From the NCBI GenBank assembly GCA_002316225.1, contig DCDC01000185.1:1-20347 (forward strand): a stretch of DNA of 20,347 bases, read 5' to 3'. The stretch comes from Firmicutes bacterium UBA1065. GTDB lineage: Bacteria > Bacillota > Clostridia > Tissierellales > Sedimentibacteraceae. The position numbers and the translations under genes are program-made. The notes under the pieces were generated by a model. The model was not told where the DNA came from and did no database searches. It saw only the letters and a program-made list of their open reading frames with translations. The stretch's first letter is position 1, and each line of letters opens with the position of its first letter. Below are positions 15,404 through 20,347 of this stretch, one piece after another.

Positions 15404-15856
15404 ATGAAAAGAATAATAAATGCTATAAGAGACTTTATATATTACATAACTGATTATGGACTGATTATAGCCGTGATTGCGGCTATGGCGGTAATACTGG
15501 TCTGGAGGTTTGATTTATTGTTTAGCAGGGGAATTGACAAAGAAAAAATAAAGGACTTACCCATAGTGAACGAACATGTAGCAGAAGAACCGGAACCTGA
15601 AGAAGAGCCTGAACCAGAGCCGGAACCGGAAGAAGAAACTCCTGTAGTTATGGCTTCAATCACCATCCCCCAAGGTTCATACCCGTCTCAGATAGCCGAG
15701 ATACTCTTAAATAACAATCTGATTAAAAGCAAAGAAGAGTTTCTTACCCGCTGCGTCGAGTTAAATCTTGATACCAGACTCCAAAGCGGAACCTTTAACA
15801 TTGCAACGGGAACACCTCTTGATGATGTTATAAAAATTATAGCAAATGCTTATTAA
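15404..15856 (+). CDS. Membrane-anchored protein with MltG-type LysM-like domain, no catalytic domain
   Basis: A 150-residue protein with a short cytoplasmic start, one membrane helix (about 17-35), a spacer with a Glu/Pro repeat (60-79), and a C-terminal domain from about 84. That domain reads ITIPQGSYPSQIAEILLNNN, then LQSGTFNIATGTPLDDVI near 126-143, matching the pattern of the LysM-like region at the N-terminal side of MltG/YceG endolytic transglycosylases. The catalytic YceG domain that normally follows is absent; the frame stops cleanly and a hairpin follows. It may bind peptidoglycan or cap a complex without cutting. This is inference from pattern only. Ribosome binding site AGAGGTGA precedes ATG 15404. 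Single-gene unit. Confidence 0.8.
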   Translation: MKRIINAIRDFIYYITDYGLIIAVIAAMAVILVWRFDLLFSRGIDKEKIKDLPIVNEHVAEEPEPEEEPEPEPEPEEETPVVMASITIPQGSYPSQIAEILLNNNLIKSKEEFLTRCVELNLDTRLQSGTFNIATGTPLDDVIKIIANAY

Positions 15857-15864
15857 TCTATAAA

Positions 15865-15883
15865 GGGACGGTAAAACCGTCCC
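15865..15883. terminator. Two-way terminator between convergent genes
   Basis: GGGACGGT (15865-15872) pairs perfectly with ACCGTCCC (15876-15883) around a three-base loop. It lies between the 3' ends of the MltG-like gene (+) and the 184-residue gene (-). T tracts are short on both sides. Confidence 0.7.
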
Positions 15884-15896
15884 CTTATGATCTATA

Positions 15897-16451
15897 TCAG
15901 TATCTTTGATTTACATAGTAATCTATAACTGATTTCCGACTTTTTTCTATAAATACCTTTTCTTTTTTTAAGACATCCAAAAGCCACAAACTTTTTGAAT
16001 GAAGAACGGCATATTCATAATCCTTAAGGACTATTTCGTACAGCTTGCCTTCCAGTAAGGATGACTCCATTTTAATAAAATATGCTTCCACATTTTCAAA
16101 TTGCAGGAACCTCAGCAGGCGAAAGCTGGTTTTATCCTTTTCATTGTAATAATAGTCCGCTTCATTTATATATTTGATGTAGTAGCTTATGTGCTTACCC
16201 CTATTTTTGATTTCCTGTGCTATCATACGATGGTATTTAGCCATCATGTTGTAGTATTGATAGTTGTACATTCCTTTTTCAAAGCTGTCTATGCGCTGAT
16301 AAGGCTTGATGTTTTTTTCAAGCATATACTTATAACTCAGTTCCAGATATTCCTTTTTATTGATGTCCCCATTCATATGCTGGATTATAAGCATGTCCCT
16401 GTGCTCAAAAAAATCATCAAATATCGTTTTTTTAGGTTTAAAATAATTCAT
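15897..16451 (-). CDS. Uncharacterised protein, possibly DUF6648-like
   Basis: A 184-residue protein without signal peptide or membrane helix. It begins MNYFKPKKTIFDDFFEHRD and is rich in Tyr, Lys and Glu. Several amphipathic helices are apparent (for example YYNMMAKYHRMIAQEIKNR), suggesting an all-helical cytoplasmic fold. No catalytic motif was seen. It resembles a small family found in anaerobic Firmicutes, perhaps DUF6648, but that name is from memory and weakly held. The frame extends to a TTG at 16478; ATG 16451 is preferred because GGAAAG lies upstream and TTG has no clear binding site. It has its own promoter and is isolated from upstream genes by a terminator. Confidence 0.7.
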   Translation of the reverse strand: MNYFKPKKTIFDDFFEHRDMLIIQHMNGDINKKEYLELSYKYMLEKNIKPYQRIDSFEKGMYNYQYYNMMAKYHRMIAQEIKNRGKHISYYIKYINEADYYYNEKDKTSFRLLRFLQFENVEAYFIKMESSLLEGKLYEIVLKDYEYAVLHSKSLWLLDVLKKEKVFIEKSRKSVIDYYVNQRY

Positions 16452-16483
16452 CCGATCACTCTTTCCAATTTCATACAAAGCTT

Positions 16484-16512
16484 ATTTTAACAGAAAAGAG
16501 CCCTTTTAGCAA
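16484..16512 (-). promoter_or_regulatory. Promoter of the uncharacterised 184-residue protein gene
   Basis: On the minus strand TTGCTA (16507-16512) is followed after 17 bases by TAAAAT (16484-16489). Both hexamers are good matches. The predicted transcript start is about 30 bases before ATG 16451. Confidence 0.65.
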
Positions 16513-16561
16513 GAACCTAAATTTTGGTACAAACTTTAGCCTGCACATAAATACTTTTTAA

Positions 16562-16588
16562 CATCAAAACCGCCGGTACAACCGGCGG
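16562..16588 (-). terminator. Terminator of the small P-loop ATPase gene
   Basis: CCGCCGGT and ACCGGCGG (16570-16577 and 16581-16588) form a perfect 8-pair GC-rich stem with a three-base loop. On the minus strand TTTTGATG follows. It is located five bases past the end of the P-loop gene. Confidence 0.75.
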
Positions 16589-16592
16589 CATG

Positions 16593-17009
16593 CTAATAAC
16601 TGATAACTCTATCTCTCAATCCTTCCGGAATATCTTCAACGTCATGGTTTACACTTATAATAAAGTTAACATCGAATGTTTTCGATAAATAATCTAATCT
16701 TTCTATCAGGGATTCCAGTTTTTCCTTTTCTGACTTAGTTATTTTATACAGACCGTCTATGTAAACTTGCTCTATGTCGTAATCGGTAGCTATTACTCCG
16801 CATAAGAAACCTTGAAACTGATCTTCGTTGGTCAGTCCGAACTCTTTTGTATTTATATATCTTATTCTGTAATCTAAATCAAATATGTGCCTGTTGTTAG
16901 CTTCCAAAAAAACCATTCTGCCCTGTATTTTGTCAATAGCGTTGTTTGCCATTTCGATCATTCTTCTTGTTTTGCCCGTACCGCTATGACCGCAAACTAA
17001 ATGCACCAT
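16593..17009 (-). CDS. Small uncharacterised P-loop ATPase
   Basis: A 138-residue protein that is nearly all a nucleotide-binding core. Walker A GHSGTGKT is at 7-14 right after the N-terminal strand. A Walker B-like strand QVYIDGL (D85) and a sensor-1-like strand FIISVNHD near 116-123 follow. Similar short clostridial proteins are often labelled PilT-like or twitching motility ATPases, but no PilT-specific His box is present and no pilus gene is near, so that name is not supported. Function unknown. The frame extends to GTG 17018, one base after AGGAG; ATG 17009, ten bases after it, is preferred. Single-gene unit with its own promoter and terminator. Confidence 0.78.
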   Translation of the reverse strand: MVHLVCGHSGTGKTRRMIEMANNAIDKIQGRMVFLEANNRHIFDLDYRIRYINTKEFGLTNEDQFQGFLCGVIATDYDIEQVYIDGLYKITKSEKEKLESLIERLDYLSKTFDVNFIISVNHDVEDIPEGLRDRVISY

Positions 17010-17054
17010 GATAATCACACTCCTGTTTTATTATTTTTTAAAATCTCTTACTTA

Positions 17055-17063
17055 TATTGTACC
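17055..17063 (-). promoter_or_regulatory. Extended -10 promoter of the small P-loop ATPase gene
   Basis: The minus strand reads TGGTACAAT, an extended -10 element with a 5 of 6 hexamer, between the radical SAM gene and the P-loop gene. No good -35 is present; the palindrome at 17070-17083 occupies the upstream spacer region. Confidence 0.5.
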
Positions 17064-17069
17064 ACATCT

Positions 17070-17083
17070 TGTAAATGTTTACA
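17070..17083. promoter_or_regulatory. cre-like palindrome, possible CcpA operator
   Basis: TGTAAATGTTTACA is a 14-base inverted repeat. Against the classical cre consensus TGWAANCGNTNWCA it differs at one position (the central CG). It lies 6 bases upstream of the extended -10 element of the P-loop gene, so a bound protein would overlap the polymerase footprint. Identity of the regulator is inference. Confidence 0.4.
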
Positions 17084-17093
17084 CTAATTATTT

Positions 17094-18023
17094 TTACTTT
17101 TTGTAATAAGAAAATTTGTTTTTGCTTCCCTGATATCTTTTCTCGGACTCCATCTTATTTAAGATTTCATCCTTTATTCTCCACCAGCTCATGCTCCAGT
17201 TTACAAAAAGAGACTTTTCCTCAGGAGCTCTTCCTATCAGCCTTTGTACCGCAATCTCCTTATCAAGGTGCTCTAAAAAAACTATGACCCTTTCCACATA
17301 TTCATCCTTTGAAATGACTGCTATTTCATTATTCTTATAGGCTCTTCCCATTTCCGTACCTTCCATTATATACAGGGAATGAATTTTAACCTGGTCAATT
17401 TTCAAGGCAGACAATATTTTGGCCGTTTCAACAGTATCCAACATAGTATCTCCCGGCAGGTTTAAAATAACATGGGCGCAGATATCAAAATCATACTTTT
17501 TTATCCTTAAGACAGCATCAATAAATTCCGCTAAAGTATGCCCCCTGTTGATATCTCTTAAAGTATGGTAATTTGCCGTCTGAAGACCCAATTCAGCCGT
17601 AATGTTGACCCGGTTAAGGTTTTTTAAATCGCTGAGATACTCAAGAATTTCATCTGAGATGCAGTCAGGCCGTGTAGATATGTCAATTTCCACAATATTG
17701 TCCATAACCGCATCATTGATATAAGACTTAAAGCTCTCCAGACCCATGTAGGTATTGGTATAGTTTTGAAAATAAGCAATAAATTTACCGGCCTTATATT
17801 TTTTGGAAATATACTCCATGTTCCTGGTCAGCTGGTCTTTTACGCTCAATGAATTATCAAGGGTTTCAAAACCTGCTCCCACATCCGAGCAGAAGGTACA
17901 GCCTCCAAAACCCAAGGTTCCGTCACGGTTAGGACAGGTGCATGGAATATTTACCGGGAGCTTATATACTTTTTCCCCGTACTTTGATTTCAAATAGTCG
18001 GAATATTCGTTATATAGTTTCAT
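17094..18023 (-). CDS. TIGR01212-family radical SAM protein (YhcC-like)
   Basis: A 309-residue radical SAM protein. Near the N-terminus the pattern PCTCPNRDGTLGFGGCTFC at 27-45 provides cysteines C28, C30, C42 and C45, of which C30, C42 and C45 probably hold the iron-sulfur cluster. The family signature continues with YFQNYTNTY at 84-92, STRPDCI at 116-122, ELGLQT at 144-149 and HVILNLPGD at 184-192. The family (YhcC in E. coli) has no established biochemical role that I can confirm. Length is normal. It has its own promoter and AAGGAA before ATG 18023. Confidence 0.9.
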   Translation of the reverse strand: MKLYNEYSDYLKSKYGEKVYKLPVNIPCTCPNRDGTLGFGGCTFCSDVGAGFETLDNSLSVKDQLTRNMEYISKKYKAGKFIAYFQNYTNTYMGLESFKSYINDAVMDNIVEIDISTRPDCISDEILEYLSDLKNLNRVNITAELGLQTANYHTLRDINRGHTLAEFIDAVLRIKKYDFDICAHVILNLPGDTMLDTVETAKILSALKIDQVKIHSLYIMEGTEMGRAYKNNEIAVISKDEYVERVIVFLEHLDKEIAVQRLIGRAPEEKSLFVNWSMSWWRIKDEILNKMESEKRYQGSKNKFSYYKK

Positions 18024-18056
18024 TTTTTTCCTTTTTTATAGCATTTTCTTTTTTCC

Positions 18057-18085
18057 ATTATAGTTAAAGAAATATATTTAATCAA
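18057..18085 (-). promoter_or_regulatory. Promoter of the radical SAM gene
   Basis: On the minus strand TTGATT (18080-18085) is separated by 17 bases from a perfect TATAAT (18057-18062), about 34 bases before the start codon. Confidence 0.7.
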
Positions 18086-18168
18086 TAAAATTACCATTAA
18101 TTAATTAAATTATTTTCTGCTTTACTGTCAATAATATGAATGCACATTTAAAATAAAGGAGGCTTCAT

Positions 18169-18387
18169 ATGCATATAAGAGAAGGAATAATTCCGGCTGT
18201 TTTAGGTACGGTTGTCACAGCAACAGGAGTTGCCATAAGAAACACGAACTTGCCGGAATCATACAGCAACGGATTAATCGGATTTGGACTGGCAAATATA
18301 GCCTTGGGCTCTGCCGAACTTATATCAAGCAATTGGCAGCATCGCAATATGATGAAAAAAATGACAAAAATGGCCCCCTTCAAGTAA
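18169..18387 (+). CDS. Small hydrophobic protein of unknown function
   Basis: A 72-residue protein with two hydrophobic, glycine-rich stretches (about 6-23 and 34-53) separated by a polar turn, and a basic, Met-rich tail ending MMKKMTKMAPFK. It may be a two-helix membrane protein. The ribosome binding site AAAGGAGG (18156-18163) is near-perfect and five bases from ATG 18169, which makes it a real gene despite its size. I do not recognise a named family. It stands alone between divergent and convergent neighbours and is followed by a repeat and a terminator. Confidence 0.72.
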   Translation: MHIREGIIPAVLGTVVTATGVAIRNTNLPESYSNGLIGFGLANIALGSAELISSNWQHRNMMKKMTKMAPFK

Positions 18388-18392
18388 GCAGA

Positions 18393-18450
18393 TGCCCCAA
18401 ATCTGTGATTTGGCGGCAGTCGCTTATCCTGAGCGCACGCGAAGGATCTC
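18393..18450. repeat. Intergenic palindromic repeat, copy 2, with adjoining hairpin
   Basis: A hairpin at 18393-18418 (CCAAATC-TGT-GATTTGG extended by TGCC/GGCA across a one-base bulge) adjoins 18419-18450, which reads ATCCTGAGCGCACGCGAAGG then ATCTC. The second part matches the same repeat family as 2929-2957 in the opposite orientation. Confidence 0.6.
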
Positions 18451-18460
18451 AGATGCCAAA

Positions 18461-18499
18461 AAAAAACAAAAACATGCCCATGAGCATGTTTTGTTTTTT
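18461..18499. terminator. Two-way terminator between the small protein and DUF378 genes
   Basis: AAAACATGC (18469-18477) pairs with GCATGTTTT (18484-18492). A-rich and T-rich flanks (18461-18466 with 18494-18499) can extend the stem and give a T tract on either strand. The neighbouring genes converge here. Confidence 0.8.
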
Positions 18500-18516
18500 G
18501 CCATATACATGTTATT

Positions 18517-18708
18517 TCAGGCAAAAATTACATACAACAAGGAATATAAGCCTGCTATACCGATTAATATGTAAACAATCCTGCCAAACCTGTTTTTCCA
18601 GCCCCCGAAGAGACTTTCCACTATGTCAATTTTTGATATTCCGTATAAACCCCAGTTTAAAGCTCCTATTATAATAAGAATTGAAGCTATTGCAGTAATT
18701 ATTTTCAT
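18517..18708 (-). CDS. DUF378 family small membrane protein
   Basis: A 63-residue protein with two membrane helices (about 3-23 and 43-62) and the family signature IGALNWGLYGI at 14-24. This matches DUF378 (YuzA-like) proteins, whose function is unknown. The reading frame extends to 18729, but ATG 18708 is preferred because GGGGAGG lies six bases before it and the family begins at this Met. A perfect TATAAT at 18741-18746 on the minus strand could be its own -10. Confidence 0.88.
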   Translation of the reverse strand: MKIITAIASILIIIGALNWGLYGISKIDIVESLFGGWKNRFGRIVYILIGIAGLYSLLYVIFA

Positions 18709-18740
18709 AATTCCTCCCCTATAACGCATAGTATTAGTAC

Positions 18741-18746
18741 ATTATA
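18741..18746 (-). promoter_or_regulatory. -10 element of the DUF378 gene
   Basis: A perfect TATAAT on the minus strand, 32 bases before ATG 18708. No clear -35 was found, so this is tentative; read-through from the HAD gene is the alternative. Confidence 0.4.
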
Positions 18747-18786
18747 TTTTGGGAATCATGAAAATATGTACAAAGCTTAAATAATT

Positions 18787-19620
18787 TTATTTTATTCCGA
18801 ATATCTCCGAGAGTTCATAATAGACTCCCGATTCGTTATTGGTATAGCGGGAAATCAAATCAGCAGACCTCTTGATGGATTCCGTTGCATTTTTCATGGC
18901 AATTCCCAGTCCTGAGTTTGAAATAAGCTCAATATCGTTATTGTCATCCCCCATGGCTATGACTTCACTATCCCCTATTCCCAGCCTGTCTGTGTATTTC
19001 TTCAAAGCCCGCCACTTGCAGCTGTTGATGTTAAGAAATTCCAAAAGAGACAAGCTGCTTAAGTTTTGATTAAGTATGATATTGAATTCACCGGGTATTT
19101 TTTCAATTTCCCTCTTAAACTCCGTTAATTTTTGGTACTCGTTGAAGTAGCAAACCGATAGAATATTGTTTATTTGTTGAGCCTTAAATTTTTGGCACCT
19201 TGTTCTTTTATAATCTTTCTTGATATATCCCAGGTAGACTTCTTCGTAATTTTCACATTCATATAAAAGGTCATAGCCCTGCTGGTATTCATCCACGTGA
19301 ATTATGGGATTTAATCCATGCTTCATGCCAATTTCATATATGGTCTCAAATATGGAATAATCCAAATAGTTGCTTTCTATAAACTCGTCGTTAATATAAC
19401 GCCTTACGACAGCCCCGTTATTTGCCAAAATCACCGGCTCTATAGCCTCAATCCTGCCCAGTAAACTTTTAGCCATATAATAATTCCTGCCGGTTGCTAT
19501 GACTATATGTATTCCTTGCTTATGGAGTATTTTCAGTATATGCGCATTTTTATCGCTTATGGTTTTATCGTCACTCAAAAGAGTTCCATCCAAATCCAAT
19601 ACTACCATCTTGTATTTCAT
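18787..19620 (-). CDS. Cof-type HAD-IIB family sugar-phosphatase-like hydrolase
   Basis: A 277-residue cytoplasmic phosphatase of the haloacid dehalogenase superfamily. Motif I DLDGTL supplies the nucleophile D9 and acid D11. Motif II is IATGR at 41-45. The C2 cap occupies the middle (about 82-190). Motif III is probably K202 in NSCKWRAL, where the usual glycine after the lysine is replaced by tryptophan. Motif IV is GDDNND at 224-229. Family members act on sugar phosphates, nucleotides or flavin phosphate; the substrate here cannot be told. AGGAG is seven bases before ATG 19620. Confidence 0.93.
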   Translation of the reverse strand: MKYKMVVLDLDGTLLSDDKTISDKNAHILKILHKQGIHIVIATGRNYYMAKSLLGRIEAIEPVILANNGAVVRRYINDEFIESNYLDYSIFETIYEIGMKHGLNPIIHVDEYQQGYDLLYECENYEEVYLGYIKKDYKRTRCQKFKAQQINNILSVCYFNEYQKLTEFKREIEKIPGEFNIILNQNLSSLSLLEFLNINSCKWRALKKYTDRLGIGDSEVIAMGDDNNDIELISNSGLGIAMKNATESIKRSADLISRYTNNESGVYYELSEIFGIK

Positions 19621-19647
19621 ACTTGTCTCCTGCCCGTTCTTTCATTC

Positions 19648-19653
19648 ATTATA
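19648..19653 (-). promoter_or_regulatory. -10 element of the HAD hydrolase gene
   Basis: A perfect TATAAT on the minus strand 27 bases before the start codon, with a weak TTTATT 17 bases upstream of it. Confidence 0.5.
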
Positions 19654-19681
19654 CAACAAAAAACACAAAAAATAAATAATT

Positions 19682-19746
19682 TGTCATCCCGAGTATAAAG
19701 AAGGAACTCATTGAGATTCTTCGGACTATAGTCCTCAGAATGACGG
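19682..19746. repeat. Intergenic palindromic repeat, copy 3
   Basis: A roughly 65-base element bounded by imperfect inverted ends, TGTCATCCCGAG at 19682-19693 and CTCAGAATGACG at 19734-19745. The inner part carries GAGATTCTTCGGACTATAG (19713-19731), recalling copy 1. It lies between the HAD promoter region and the terminator of the peptide-binding protein gene. Confidence 0.65.
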
Positions 19747-19748
19747 TT

Positions 19749-19780
19749 TAAATAATAAAAGCCGGGATTTCTCCCGGCTT
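19749..19780 (-). terminator. Terminator of the oligopeptide-binding protein gene
   Basis: On the minus strand AAGCCGGGA pairs with TCCCGGCTT (19772-19780 with 19759-19767) around a four-base loop, followed by TTTATTATT. It starts about 20 bases after the stop codon. Confidence 0.88.
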
Positions 19781-19800
19781 GGTCAATCTTATCTCATTTT

Positions 19801-20347
19801 TTATTCTTCAACATAAGCATACATGAAGTATTTGTATCCTAACGGGCTTGAGAAAGCACCTTGAAGTTCCGGACTCTTCATGAAAATATCTGTGTAGTAG
19901 TAGATTGGGCAAATAGCTCCTGTTTCCATCAATATGTCTTCTGCCTGATGCATTAAATCAAATCTTTCTTCAGGATCCTTGGAAGCTTTAACTTCTGCGA
20001 TTATCTTATCATATGATTCTGCCCAGGTCTTGCCGCTTTGTCCCTTGTAAGTATAACCTGCATATTTTGCATGGTCACCCTTGCCAAGTTGAGAGTCGTT
20101 GTTACCGCTGTTTGTAATCCACATGTCAAGGAAGGATATAGGATCGTTGTAGTCTCCTAACCAGCCGTTTCTTGCAACAGAATAGTCTCCATTCTTACGA
20201 GTGTTAAGGAAGGTTGCCCATTCTTGTTTTTCAATAGTCATGTTGATACCGTATTGAGCGAAAGTAGCCTGGAGATTTATGGCTATTGCTTCATGGCCTG
20301 TTCCTTCGTTTGTCAGATAAGCAATTGTCGGGAATTCTTTTGAAACT
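19801..20347 (-). CDS. Oligopeptide ABC transporter substrate-binding protein (C-terminal part)
   Basis: Only the last 182 residues or so are in the window; the frame stays open to base 20347 and continues beyond it, so the 5' end is missing because of the window edge. The visible part resembles the C-terminal region of family 5 solute-binding proteins such as OppA: a stretch reading EFPTIAYLTN, then INLQATFAQYGINMTIEKQE, GWLGDYNDPISFLDMW, a helix DPEERFDLMHQAEDILMET, and the typical ending AICPIYYYTDIFM with PLGYKYFMYAYVEE. Such proteins bind peptides outside the cell for an Opp/Dpp importer. ATG 20241 inside the frame is not the true start. Peptide import fits an amino-acid-fermenting anaerobe. 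Confidence 0.9.
   Translation of the reverse strand, partial: VSKEFPTIAYLTNEGTGHEAIAINLQATFAQYGINMTIEKQEWATFLNTRKNGDYSVARNGWLGDYNDPISFLDMWITNSGNNDSQLGKGDHAKYAGYTYKGQSGKTWAESYDKIIAEVKASKDPEERFDLMHQAEDILMETGAICPIYYYTDIFMKSPELQGAFSSPLGYKYFMYAYVEE

Noticed and set aside
16593..17009. Annotation as twitching motility ATPase PilT
   Set aside because: Only the Walker motifs are shared. The protein is far too short, lacks the His and Asp box motifs, and has no pilus genes nearby.
18165..18524. A 119-codon minus-strand frame over the small protein gene
   Set aside because: It crosses the terminator and the palindromic repeat and is antisense to a frame with a near-perfect ribosome binding site. Its SFACAQDKR stretch is just the repeat translated.
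18333..18674. A 113-codon plus-strand frame
   Set aside because: It runs through the repeat, the two-way terminator and antisense to the DUF378 gene, without a ribosome binding site.
1..20347. Defence system, prophage, CRISPR array or gene-transfer island
   Set aside because: No phage, recombinase, nuclease-toxin or spacer-repeat structure was found; gene content is housekeeping with ordinary clostridial order.

Overview
The window looks like the chromosome of a low-GC, Gram-positive anaerobe of the Clostridia/Tissierellia type. This is inferred from the strong AGGAG-type ribosome binding sites, the AT-rich intergenic DNA, the ruvC-ruvA-ruvB-spoIID-queA-tgt-yajC gene order, a lipobox-anchored flavin fumarate reductase, and small clostridial proteins. 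The genus cannot be fixed from the sequence alone. No CRISPR array, tRNA, rRNA, phage gene or transposase was seen.

Layout. (1) 1-2916 (+): promoter, yybP-ykoY-type manganese riboswitch with an overlapping terminator, and a calcium-type P-type ATPase, which is therefore probably a Mn2+ (or Mn2+/Ca2+) exporter. (2) 2917-3110: tandem and dispersed repeats and a two-way terminator between convergent genes. (3) 3111-4892 (-): a lipoprotein fumarate-reductase-like flavoprotein with an FMN-binding domain. (4) 11350 down to 5026 (-): one long operon, ruvC-ruvA-ruvB-spoIID-queA-tgt-yajC, read from an extended -10 promoter and closed by a strong terminator. It joins Holliday-junction processing, a SpoIID/LytB cell-wall protein, queuosine synthesis and a Sec accessory protein. 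(5) 11493-12644 (+): RodA/FtsW-type glycosyltransferase, divergent from ruvC. (6) 15227 down to 12652 (-): an RluA-type pseudouridine synthase translationally coupled to a TGS-domain nucleoside kinase. (7) 15404-15856 (+): a short membrane protein carrying only the LysM-like part of MltG. (8) 15897-18023 (-): an unrecognised protein, a small P-loop ATPase and a TIGR01212-type radical SAM protein, apparently mostly separate units. (9) 18169-20347: a small hydrophobic protein (+), a DUF378 membrane protein (-), a Cof-type HAD phosphatase (-), and the C-terminal part of an oligopeptide-binding protein (-) running off the window.

Most genes are ordinary housekeeping genes. The best regulatory signal is the Mn2+ riboswitch, in which the 3' strand of aptamer helix P1 is also part of the terminator stem. 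The best unexplained signals are a family of palindromic intergenic repeats (three loci, one with a tandem array showing paired base changes), the MltG-like protein without a catalytic domain, and a cre-like palindrome upstream of the small P-loop ATPase. All coordinates, motifs and residue numbers were read by hand; no database search was run.
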